A model generated the notes under the pieces. It had not been told where the DNA came from. It made no database searches and saw nothing but the letters and a program-made list of their open reading frames with translations. The translations under genes were made by a program, and so were the position numbers. This document shows positions 46,034-56,125 of a stretch of 64,000 nt of DNA, piece after piece. Within the stretch, counting starts at the first letter, position 1. Each line of letters opens with the position of its first letter. The stretch is from NCBI GenBank assembly GCA_029204225.1, contig CM055102.1, positions 9,931,456 to 9,995,455 of the forward strand, in the 5' to 3' direction. This DNA comes from Diphasiastrum complanatum (Eukaryota > Streptophyta > Lycopodiopsida > Lycopodiales > Lycopodiaceae).

Positions 46034-46657
46034 TGTCATGCGCTAGGCTTAGCACATTAGCTACTGGTACTTTTGATTGTAAGCTTGAGGGCTTTGATTG
46101 TAAGCTTAGGGCTTTGAAGGGGATTAATAAATCATTTGTACCCCTCTTAGACCCCTCCAAGCTAATAACTAGGCCATTATGAGATAATAGTGGTAGGTGG
46201 GAGATAACAGTGGTAGGTGAACTTTTAGAGATAGTTAATTTGTGGTTTTTCTCTTTAAGTAAACCCGCTCTACCAAGATCATCATGTTCTAGGCTCATTC
46301 AAAGTGATGTGAGTTTCTACATCTTCATTGTGAATATGAGCTAGGAGACACTTCTCTGGCTATGGTCTCATGTGCAATATCTCACATGATGTTTTCATTG
46401 ATGAGATTCTCATGTCCTTTTGGCATTCAAAATTCATGGAAACAAATGTATTTGGAGAAATGGGAAAATACAAAGAAATGGCTTTAGCATTGGAAAGAAG
46501 AGGGAACACTTAACTCCTTGTGTGAATCTATTTCATATATCCAGCACCTTGTACAAGAGGAGTTGGTTCCATATAAACAACTTGGCCATTCTAAGGAATT
46601 GAGAGCATCAAGATAATATTTGCAACATTATAAAACCTTGGTGTTAAGCTCAAATCT

Positions 46658-46966
46658 ATGTTTCTTGAAGTATTTGAGAATCTTCAAGAAGGGCCTAACT
46701 TTGATCAAGACACAAATCCCAAGGACAACCAATATGTCATCTTATTCCCAACCTTGAATTCCATCAAATATAGCATCATTATCTTTGGAGATTATTGTAC
46801 ACATTCAAAGGACTTCAAGGATACATGCTGGTTGTATGGTAACATAACATATATTCTTATGGTATTGGGATTAATAAGGACATTGATTGTTCTAATGTTT
46901 TGGGCAAAGGACAAAGCAACAACATTGGAAGATGAGCCACAAAGAAATGCAATCGGCATTGGATAA
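46658..46966 (+). CDS. Conserved ORF of the non-autonomous LTR element, left copy
   Basis: It encodes MFLEVFENLQEGPNFDQDTN then KDNQYVILFPTLNSIKYSII, GDYCTHSKDFKDTCWLYGNI and a hydrophobic C-terminal part. The minus-strand right copy (48636-48274 and beyond) encodes nearly the same residues after SISYIHHLVQEDLVPYKQLG. Orientation from the polypurine tract to the 3' LTR supports this strand as sense, although the antisense frame is also open in both copies. I recognise no domain. It may be a diverged gag or a captured segment. Confidence 0.35.
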   Translation: MFLEVFENLQEGPNFDQDTNPKDNQYVILFPTLNSIKYSIIIFGDYCTHSKDFKDTCWLYGNITYILMVLGLIRTLIVLMFWAKDKATTLEDEPQRNAIGIG

Positions 46967-48273
46967 GTCAACCTTAAGGCAATGGTGTTGGTGAAGAGGT
47001 CATCCAAACATTTCTACAAGAAATGATGCGCATCACCAACTTCTTAATCAAGCACTCATCAAGGCTTAGTAAGTCTACTCCAATTTTGGTGCAAAAGCAT
47101 TTACATTGCCATATTCAAAATGTTGTGTACTTCATTTTTGAGGGCAAGAATGCTTTAAGCAGGGGTAGTGTCATGTGCTAGGCTTAGCACATTAGCTAAT
47201 GATACTTTTGATTGTAAGCTTGAGGGCTTTGAAGGGGATTAATAAATCATTTGTACCCCTCTCAAACCCCTCCAAGCTAATAATTAGGCTATTATGAGAT
47301 AATAGTGGTAGGTGGGAGATAACAATGGTAGGTGAACTTTGAGAGATAGTTAACTTGTGGAGCTTCTCTTTAAGTAAACCCACTCTACCATAGATCATCA
47401 TGTTCTAGGCTCATTCATAATGATGTGAGTTGTTACATTGTTTGGTCTTTTCTCTAATATCATGTTAAATAGCTTGTCTTTGAATTGACATATCTAATTT
47501 GGCTTGCTAATTGCTTAGGCATGACATTTATGGTCATGCCTAAGCAATTAGCAAGCCAAATTAGATATGTCAATTCAAAGACAAGCTATTCAACATGTAA
47601 CAACATTGGAAACCACAATGGATCAGCATTGAATGCCAAAAGGACATGAGAATCTTATCAATGAAAACATCATGTGAGATAGTGGCACATGAGACCATAG
47701 CTAGAGAAGTGTCCCATAGCTCATATTCACAATGGAGGAGTAGAAACTCACATCACTATGAATGAGCCTAGAACATCATGATCTATGCCAGAGTGGGTTT
47801 ACTTAAAGAGAATCTCCATGAGTTAACTATTTCTAAAAGTTCACCTACCAATGTTATCTCCCACCTACCATTGTTATCTCATAATGGCCTAGTTATTAGC
47901 TTGGAGGGGTCTAAGAAGGGTACAAATGATCTATTAATCCCCTTCAAAGCCCTCAAGCTTACACAAAAGTATCATTAGCTAATGTGCCAAGCCTAACACA
48001 TGACACTGCCCCTGCTTAAAGCATTTTTGCCCTCAAAAATGAAGTACAAAATGGCAATGTAAATGCTTTTAGACCAAAATTGGAGTGCTTGATGAGTGCT
48101 TGATGAAGAAGTTGGTGATGCACATCATTTCTTGTAGAAATTTTGGATGACCTCTTCACCAACACCATTGCCTCAAGGTTAAGCTATCCAATGCCAATTG
48201 AGTTTCTTTGTGGCTCAGCATCCAATGTTGTTGCTTTGTCCTTTGCCCAAAACATTAGAACAATCAACGTCCT

Positions 48274-48861
48274 TTATAATCCCAATACCATAAGAATATA
48301 TGGTATGTTACCATACAACCAGCATGTATCCTTGAAGTCCTTTGAATGTGTACATGAATTTCCAAAGATAACGATGCTATACTTGATGGAATTCAAGGTT
48401 GGGAATAAGATAACATATAGGTTGTCCTTGGGATTTGTGTCTTGATCAAAGTTAGACCCTTCTTGAAGATTTGCAAATACTTCTAGAAACGTAGATTTGA
48501 GCTCAACACCAAGGTTTTGTAATGTTGCAAATATTATATTGATGTTCTCAAATCTTTCCTTAGAATGGCCAAGTTGTTTATATGGAACCAAATCCTCTTG
48601 TACAAGGTGATGGATATATGAAATAGATTCACACAAGGAGTTAAGTGTTCCCTCTTATTTCCAATGCTTAAGCCATTTCTCCAAGTACATTTGTTTCCAT
48701 GAATTTTGTTCTTCTTCGGTTTTGCCCATTAATTTCATTTGCTTTGACAACTTCCAAACAATCTTCATAGAAGGTGGAATCATAATCACACTCATGCTCA
48801 TAGTTTGATTCCATCTAAAAAAACCTAATAAAAAATCACTTAGTGATAAAAGTAGAATCAA
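48274..48861 (-). CDS. Conserved ORFs of the non-autonomous LTR element, right copy
   Basis: 48861-48655 (MILLLSLSDFLLGFFRWNQT ... EEEQNSWKQMYLEKWLKHWK) is followed by 48636-48274 (MCESISYIHHLVQEDLVPYK ... DTCWLYGNIPYILMVLGL). The second is the partner of the left-copy ORF and more complete at its N-terminus. The two frames may have been one ORF. No recognised domains, no zinc knuckle. Lies between the right element's primer site and its polypurine tract, so the order fits a gag-like position. Confidence 0.3.
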
Positions 48862-49248
48862 ATTCCTATTCTAACCTTCTCCCTGAAAACTTTAGTGTAA
48901 AAACAATGGTTTAACCTTAAAATATCACTAAGAAATGATCAAGTGACATCTACATTTCTGGTGACCACTTAAAAAACTCTAACACGTATTTTAACTCGAG
49001 ATACCTAGATCTTGCTCTTATATAGATTGTGTGGGGTGTTTTTTTTTTTTTTTGCTTCTATAAAAACAACTTTCAAAGCTTAAGATTGAAAGAAAACTAA
49101 AAAAAAAAAAAAACTAAATGTCAAAATGTAAATGACCTAATATCTCTTCTAACTTACAATTTCTAAAGCACTCCTAAGTTCTAAAGCTCTCACTCCCTTC
49201 ATCTTCTCTCCTTACGAAGCCCTAACGTTTCTTATTCAACAGATCGCG

Positions 49249-49470
49249 ATGAAAGCCGCTTCTTCTATTGTTGCCGCTGCTGAGCGAAGACAGACACACA
49301 GGGAGGTTGCTGCTGTCGCTGAGCGAATCAGGAAGCGGACATAGAGGGCTGCTGCAACAGATAGACATGCTGACGTGGGGCATCGTTCATAGGCAGCGGT
49401 TCTTAGGCAGATGCTGCTAGGTGTTACCAACTGACTACTCGGTATCTGGAAGACTATGTGGCAGGAAACA
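49249..49470 (+). pseudogene. Decayed alanine/arginine-rich ORF inside the right LTR element
   Basis: ATG 49249 reads MKAASSIVAAAERRQTHREV AAVAERIRKRT then TAG, and continues in the same frame as RAAATDRHADVGHRS-stop-AAVLRQMLLGVTN-stop. Both TAGs could be former CAG. It is antisense to the element and GC-richer than its surroundings, so it may be a captured host exon. The family is not recognised. Confidence 0.25.
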
Positions 49471-49540
49471 AGGTGGTGTAGCTCGAGTTTCTGCAGCATC
49501 AGATCTAGGCAGATCTATAAGAGGTTTATTAAGTGGAGGT

Positions 49541-50015
49541 GTTGAACTTTGCTGATGAAACTATGTTCTGTTTTTTTTGAATTTGACTTAGCAATCATTG
49601 TCGAATTCTTGCAGATCTTGTGAACTGCAGGTATACTGTCTGGCTCTCTACTATTTCTCGATCTGCAACAACTTCTATGCTTTGATATTTCTCTGATGCT
49701 CTACTTGAAGCTTCCTTTCTTGAGAATACTTCCTCTGCAGGTTCAACAAAACATAGTAGATCTGCACAGAGGGTGGCAAGCACAGATTCGTTTGACCTTC
49801 TTATTATAGGTGCTGGTACCTTCTTTACATATTTCTTTGATCTTCATTGACCTCTTGCAAATCTGTTGTTGAACTTTGCTGTTGAAGCTTTGTTTTGCTT
49901 TTGGATCTGACTCAACAACTTCCAGCTGGTTGAATTCTTGCAGATCTTCTGAACTGGTGGTATACTGGCTCTTCTCTGTTATTTTCGGATCTGCAACAAC
50001 TTCTCTCAACAACTG
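49541..50015. repeat. Direct repeat of about 145 bp, offset 327 bp
   Basis: GTTGAACTTTGCTG at 49541 recurs at 49868. Homology runs through GAATTCTTGCAGATCTT and GATCTGCAACAACTTCT. The copies are diverged. It lies inside the right non-autonomous LTR element. Confidence 0.75.
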
Positions 50016-50838
50016 AATTTTCTTAAAAGTTGAAATGCTTAGATATTTATTTGCTTTCTGCTGCAGCTTGTAATCAGTGTCAGATTGACTTCCTTGTTTG
50101 TAAAGGTATAAAGGGCCTGGAAGGCAGGGCTTAACCCTGTAGAGGTTCAAATACTCTTCCCTTGAATGATAGAAAACTTGAAGCAGGATCTGGTTTGAGA
50201 GTATTGAAAAATCTGCAATGGAAAATCACCAATTAAAGAAGAATGAACGTGAAAAACAGAAATTCAGAGTTCCCTTGGAAATACTACTAATCTATGCAAG
50301 CTTAATGCCTATACAAGGATCAATGCTCTGATACCATTAATGTCATATGCCTATGCCTAACCAATTAGCAAGCCAAATTAGATATGCCACTTCAAAGACG
50401 AGCTATCCAACATGATATTAGAGAAAAGACCAAACAATGTAACAACATTGAAAACCACACCGGATTAGCATTCTATCCCAAAAGGACATGAGAATCTCAT
50501 CAATGAAAACATCATGTGAGATAATGGCACATGAGACCATAGCTAGAGAAGTGTCTGATAGCTCATATTTACAATGAAAGAGTAGAAACTCACATCGCTA
50601 TGAATGAGCCTAGAACATGATGATCTATGGTAGAGTGGGTTTACTTAAAGAGAACCTCCACAAGTTAACTCTCTCTAAAAGTTCACCTACCACTATTATC
50701 TCCCACTTACCACTGTTATCTCGTAATAGCCTAATTATTAGCTTGGAGGGGTCTAAGAGGGGTACAAATGATTTATTAATCCCCTTCAAAGCCCTTCAAA
50801 AGTATCACTAGCTGATGTGCTAAGCCTAGTACATGACA

Positions 50839-51168
50839 CTAAAATGTCATGAACATATCCAATCAGAACTAGAAATAGGAGAACCCTTGAACCGATACGA
50901 TAGTGAAAACGATATCCCTAATCTAGTTGAGGCTTATAATGATAGATCAGAGATGGAGACCATAACTGAAAATGAAGTTGAAACAACTTCACATGAGATG
51001 GAATGTGATATAGAAGAAAGTGATAGAGAGGCTATAGATGAAGATACAATATCCGAATGGGAGCCAATGTCAGGAGGAGAGATTGAATCAAATTTAGATC
51101 CAAATGAGATGAATGATGATGAGAACCTTGAAAAAGAAACCTCATATGAGAATGACGATGTGCATTAG
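50839..51168 (+). pseudogene. UIM-like acidic ORF, 3' part
   Basis: In phase with the frame ending at 46033, it reads LKCHEHIQSELEIGEPLNRY, then a strongly acidic tail (NEVETTSHEMECDIEESDRE, SEWEPMSGGEIESNLDPNEM) to TAG at 51166. Its composition (about one third D+E) is unlike Copia gag. It is followed by LTR-like sequence and a primer-site-like TGGTATCATAAC at 51511, so the ORF may be the 3' ORF of one element or a captured gene. Confidence 0.45.
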
Positions 51169-52852
51169 GATTAACCGATTGCAATGCAAACACCTAGTGC
51201 TACACTGTCACGTTGGTGTAGAGTATTAATAGTGATGAAAAGCGTGTATAGAATATTTCTAGGCATGCATGGACACTTGCACAGATAAAGTAGGGACTAT
51301 ATCATCCTATAGGAACTTGCCCTGCTCCCATTCCATTTTGGGCGTTTTCATTGCCAGGATCCTCTCTCTACACCTGCATCCTATTCTATGGCACGAGGGT
51401 GATGATTGGAGATTGATCAGTAGCTTTTGCATAGTTGGGTGGTTTGGCTCCATTGTTATTCCTTTGTGTGTGTCTTGTAAGCAGGATCTTGTAGGTGCTT
51501 CTCCTTACAGTGGTATCATAACAAGCTTCCAAATGGGTGTTCTCTCAGTATTTGCACGTGCATATTGCTAAGATCCATCAGATATGGAGAAAGATTTTAG
51601 CCAATTTATGATAATTTTTGTTAGTTTTGTTTTAATCTCTCATACTCTACTGTAGTTCCAAATTTTCAGTAGGTGTACCTTCCATTAGGGTTCTAGGCTA
51701 TGTTTTAGTCAGAAATAATTTGTTTTATACTAGAAACGAGTAGTAAGAGCTACTATTTGGCGAAATAAAAACAATAGTATAGGTTTTTTTGAGTTACTAA
51801 TGATTAGTAAGTAGTTGTATGAGGGTGTTATGTGTTAGAACATAGTGAAAAACCCAGAAAATTGTCAAAAAATAATGGTTTTTTTGAAGGTTTTTCCTAA
51901 GTTTTGATGCATAAAATAGTTGGAATGCTGCATGCATATTTTACAACATCATTTGAAGTTGTCATATCAGTATCACTACAAAGAACAAAATGTAGAGGTC
52001 GTGCAAGGCCAGAAACGGTGGGATGAGGATTCATAATTTTCATGTCTTTTTGGAGATTTAATTCTATTGAACTATAAAGGGATAATTGACGATGCTTATC
52101 CAGTCCTTTTGATAGCCCTTTTGGCCTTCTGATCAAGCCATAGATCTCTAGATCTGGTGGCCAAAGGCTTGTGCTTCGATTCACCAAAGATTAGTGGTAG
52201 TGCGCCCTCTTGAAGACATGTTTTCGCTCATTCTCGACCCATACTGAGTTTCGGGACTTGTATGATTGTTCCAAGGACCTCTAAGGGACTATTATAGACT
52301 GACTAATTAGGGGAAATATGGGCTCAAAATGGGCTTTTTAAGAACTTTGACTTTAGAGAGACATTATATAGAGAGAGAATATAGATCGGTATCATTTGGT
52401 TGCCGTTCCCCGAGTTTACGGTTTTGCCCGATGTCTAACTACAAATATTAATTAGTCGAGCATGCTTGGTAATAAATAACTTCTCTCCATGCTTAGATGC
52501 ATTATGAGAGTTGTGCAAAATATGGAACGAGAAAATTGTTCGAAATCTTGGTATGCTCTTAGCAAAAAATGTAGCAAGAGCAATATGAGCACTTTTGAAA
52601 TCTTTGTGAGGGGATTATAAGCTCAACGACATAGCCAGTACAAAAGTAAGGTATATTTCGGACCAATCTTTTGACGTACTGTTGTTTTAAAAAATGGGAC
52701 AATTCCATTTGCATGTTGCACTTCCTATGGAATGCACTCCATTTTATAAGAAAAATGCGAAAGCTGTAGAAAATGCTATTGCAATAATTAGAGATTTCAG
52801 ACTGAATAATCATAAGAACGTAAATTTGTGGGTCGATGTATCAATTTATTGT
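51169..52852. other. No gene seen; possible LTR end and primer site near 51511
   Basis: TGGTATCATAAC at 51511-51522 resembles a primer binding site. A segment GTTGGGTGGTTTGGCTCC at about 51437 recurs in variant form at about 54754 (GTTGGGTGGTTTTGCTCC), so both may be parts of one LTR family. The rest is AT-rich without recognisable coding sequence. Confidence 0.35.
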
Positions 52853-53396
52853 TGTGAATCTCCTTGCTTTTGATTCACTGATGGAAAGCTAGATTAGTTG
52901 CAGCTACTGCTTCAAACTATGATCTAATCCTCCTAAGCTACAAATTGACTCTGCAGTTCTGGTTTGAAATTAACAAAATAAGTAGACAATAGAGAATGTT
53001 TAATCAACAATTGACAACTGAAAAACAACCGAAATATATCTTCTACAAGCAAGCATCATAAATCATTCACAAATTGCACACACATCGGGTAGAATGTTGT
53101 AACTTATTTATGATCAGAAACTGAGTTTACAATTTGATGTTTTTGGGCGCTATTTGTTTTCCAGATCAGCGCGTCAACGCAAGAGAGGTATTCTCTCTTG
53201 CGATGAACTAGCTACTACTAGCACTATTGTGTTTGTCACATTGTGACTATTGATCTTCTCGATCTCTACACGTCACTGCTATGCATATGTTCATCTCTCT
53301 TCTACTTCTATATCGATATCCAATATCTATATATCATTCCATGTGTGATTACAAGATGGATTAGCTAAGCATTACAAGAGAGGCTAAGCTAAAACA
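52853..53396 (-). repeat. LTR (544 bp), minus orientation
   Basis: In the minus reading it starts TGTTTTAGCTTAGCC and ends GATTCACA. It is the inverted counterpart of the LTR at 59631-60210. It contains a duplicated GAGAGAATACCTCTCTTG-like segment. No primer site follows on the left, so it is the 3' LTR of a minus-strand element. Confidence 0.75.
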
Positions 53397-53512
53397 TCGG
53401 TTAACTAAATCTCCCTCTCATGACGTCGCTTAACTGCTGAGTGTGACATTCAAAGTTTCACGCTCGTCAAGCCTTGGTCTCGAAGTCGACTTGCTCGACG
53501 TTTTCTCTGCTC

Positions 53513-54320
53513 AACATTTGGCTTTGGCCCTTGGTGGTTTGTCATTGGCTTCGTAGGTGACCGCAAGTTGGAGCCTTGCGGTTGTTGGTTGCGGTGGTGC
53601 ATGTTGCGATTTGTTCCCTTCAGAACTTGGGACCGTGAGGAACTGCATGCAGGCCCCTTGCGGTGCGGTTGCAATTCTTTCATCAGACGATCTGGTTGTG
53701 ATTTTTGCTTGTGGCATTTTCCCGTGTATTTCTGCAGGTGAGGCCTGTTGGCCTTTTTCATGTATATATGCATGTTTGTGATCACAAGCTAAAAGCACTT
53801 TGTGGGTAGAAACTTGGTGTTTCTTCAGCTCCCTCTCAAAGTGGAGTAGTCTTGTGATTCTTGTTGATTAGCTTTTTTGCAATTCTCAAGCGAATTGAAT
53901 ATTTGTTTCATCTTCCACAATTTTAATCAAATCTTTACCCTTCAAAAAATGTTTCATATATTTTTCGGCAATAAAATATTTTTCAACCGTCTTTTGCAAA
54001 AACTCTTTTGTGTCCCTCATACATCTTTTACGGCACCACCACTTGGTGCCAAAGCTTCTAGTTTGTGTCTCTTAGTGTTTTCATTTTGTGCTTCCTGATC
54101 CATTGCGACTCTATGCTTTCGTTGTAAGCCATATATTGTCCTCTGAAATATACTAATTGAAGATTGTAATTCTTCAATTTTTGCGACGACAAGCTCTAAT
54201 CCATTTATCTCCTACTCCAATTCATATTTATTCCATGCAATGACTTTAAATTGTCATTCATACTCAAGATATGAATGTTTGTCGTATTTGCCAATGTCTC
54301 AGCTTGGATTCTTCGAGAAT
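53513..54320 (-). pseudogene. Coiled-coil/basic ORF located just before an LTR, minus copy
   Basis: From right to left: AETLANTTNIHILSMNDNLK, a frameshift, LELVVAKIEELQSSISIFQR and RKHRVAMDQEAQNENTKRHK, a stop, then EFLQKTVEKYFIAEKYMKHF, HFERELKKHQVSTHKVLLAC and a Gln/Pro/basic C-terminal part (TAPQGACMQFLTVPSSEGNK) to about 53513. The C-terminal part is shared with the plus copy at 59230-59575. Position between the pol side and the LTR (53396) resembles the extra 3' ORF reported in some plant Copia (SIRE-like) elements. No membrane segment is visible, so an envelope-like role is not supported. Function unknown. Confidence 0.45.
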
Positions 54321-54934
54321 CTATTGCTGGACAATAGCCAAGGTGTTACGGCCATATTCGGTTAAGGACTTGGAATAGTCGTAATATGGTAAACCGGCCC
54401 TCCAATATTCAAGTTTTTTGGTCATGCCTAGATTTTATTCCACGTCGAGGCCTGTTGGTGACTAGTAAGCTTGAGAGGACCCAGCCAATCTAATTGAGAC
54501 ATACAGAGTAATGCATGGACGTGTGACTGATATAGGCAGGAGGTATGCATGAAGAGTTGTGATCTATTTATAGTTGACCTGCATGGGGATTGCATGGACT
54601 CATGCACAGGATCCTACTCTCTATATATTGAGGTAGTGATTATTTTGTCGACGACTTGGTCTAGGTTACCTGATGAGCTCTTCTCCGCTTGCTGTCACAT
54701 TGGCATGGCTTGGGGGCTAGATCCAGGAGGATTCTCTAGGAGGGGTGATTGGTTGGGTGGTTTTGCTCCACAGTCTCTCTTGTGTTTTTCTATCCTCATC
54801 TTAGGGGATTGTCCCTAATGGTCTTTACACAAGGAGTCCATTACCACCATCTCCAACGAACCTTAACAAACTATGTATGTCAGAATATTTAGGAGGAGCA
54901 TCTACCAGTGGATTGCGGAGGTATAAATCACCTC

Positions 54935-55129
54935 TTACCCATAGGTCAATATGTTTTTGCCTTCTAATCTCCAACAATGCATCTCATACAGATTTAAGTT
55001 AACACCCCATGCAGCTTTGGTTGTCGTATAATCCTTCTCTAATTTCACATGTAAGTGATACTTGGTTGTCATCTTGAAGATGTCGAATTTCCCAAAAGAA
55101 TCTATGTAGAACTTTGCAATATACCTTAA
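54935..55129 (-). CDS. Unrecognised ORF fragment with a consensus splice donor
   Basis: The open frame reads LRYIAKFYIDSFGKFDIFKM, TTKYHLHVKLEKDYTTTKAA, WGVNLNLYEMHCWRLEGKNI LTYG then TAA. GTAAGAGG (complement of 54931-54938) directly after TATGG could be a splice donor. The residue pattern looks like a real protein and has no stops for 64 codons, but I do not recognise the family. It lies immediately right of an LTR family boundary, so it may be a host exon or part of an element. Confidence 0.35.
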   Translation of the reverse strand, partial: LRYIAKFYIDSFGKFDIFKMTTKYHLHVKLEKDYTTTKAAWGVNLNLYEMHCWRLEGKNILTYG

Positions 55130-55231
55130 TCAAATGATGTCAATGTTCAATGTGAACTAACCATGATATAAGCTTAATTAGGCATATACTAGTTTGCCAT
55201 GCCTAGGGTCCTATTGTAGTTAGGACAATGA

Positions 55232-56125
55232 TGTCTGAAAATGGTAGTCGTGAGCGTAGCGGAGGCTCGGTTGCTCAGAGCATAGGCATGTAGGAACATA
55301 AACGCAACAATTAGCAGCATAAATATTCAAGTTGAAGAATTCATACAGTTTGTGCAAATGAACGACGCAGTAGTGAGACAAAAATTGCACTTTGATAAAA
55401 ATCAACAATGAGTACAATGGCTTGAAGTAATAACTTTAGCTTGCTGAGCGTGATAGCGCTGGCTACAGATGACTTTGATTGAAAGAGAAATTCTAAAATT
55501 AACACTTACATAGCTTGTTTAAGCTAATATAGAGATTTACAAGAGAGGAAATATCTTACAAGCCTTTAAGGCTATTTATGCCAGTCTTTGCATATGTACA
55601 AAAGTTGGTAACCGTCAACCGCCTTTGAGATATTTGTTTGTCTAGCTGTTTTAGGGTTACTCATCCATTGGCGAAGTCGGTCATCAAAAATGCGAAAACG
55701 GCGAAAGTGCCTTAAAATGACTTCTAAGGTATTCTGGCCACTTGGCCAGTGTGTTGCATTTTTCGCTATGCAGCAGCGAAAAAGACGAAGGTGCCTTTAA
55801 AAATGATTTCCAAGGTATTCTGGCCACTTGGCCAGTGTGTCGCATTTTTCCCTAAGGAACGAAAAAGGCGAAAAAGACGAAAAAGACGAAGGTGTCTTAA
55901 AAATGATTTCTAAGGTATTCTGGGCACTTGGCCAGTGTGTCGCATTTTTCGCTAAGGAGTGAAAAAGACAAAAAAAATGAGGGTGTCTTAAAATGATTTC
56001 TAAGGCATAGAAAATCTCAAAGGGAAAAAATGTGAAGGCCAAAAAATATATTGTCGGCCTTCGGTTTTTCAGGATGCTCATTACTTGAACGATTTGTTTT
56101 AAGATTGAGCACAAGAAATCTAACA
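55232..56125 (-). repeat. 3' LTR (894 bp) of a minus-strand Copia
   Basis: In the minus reading it starts TGTTAGATTTCTTGTGC and ends TTTTCAGACA. The polypurine tract CAAGGGGGAG lies just before the start. Subrepeats of 85-100 bp occur at about 55721, 55807, 55904 and 55994. It is the same family as the plus-strand LTR 21819-22932. Confidence 0.85.

Larger units (their letters stand above)
46034..50838. mobile_element. Composite insertion: two related non-autonomous LTR elements, tail to tail; TSD CTAAA
   Basis: CTAAA at 46029-46033 and 50839-50843 flanks the whole block. Left element (plus): truncated 5' LTR 46034-46426, internal 46427-47168, 3' LTR 47169-47526. Right element (minus): 5' LTR 50341-50838, primer site complement GCTCTGATACCA 50325-50336, internal 48006-50340, 3' LTR 47531-48005. 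Only four bases separate the two 3' LTRs, so 46427-48710 is a giant imperfect palindrome with arms of about 1.1 kb. LTR ends are TGTCATG...CATGACA. The polypurine GCAGGGG lies before both 3' LTRs. No protease, integrase or RT was recognised, so the family is of TRIM/LARD type. Confidence 0.88.

Noticed and set aside
48143-48445. Antisense ORF conserved in both arms of the LTR dimer
   Set aside because: The polypurine-to-LTR orientation and the more complete opposite frame favour the other strand. Conservation follows simply from the two copies being recent relatives.
50100-50160. tRNA-like segment with GAGGTTCAAATAC
   Set aside because: No cloverleaf arms could be formed around it by eye. 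It lies inside an LTR element.
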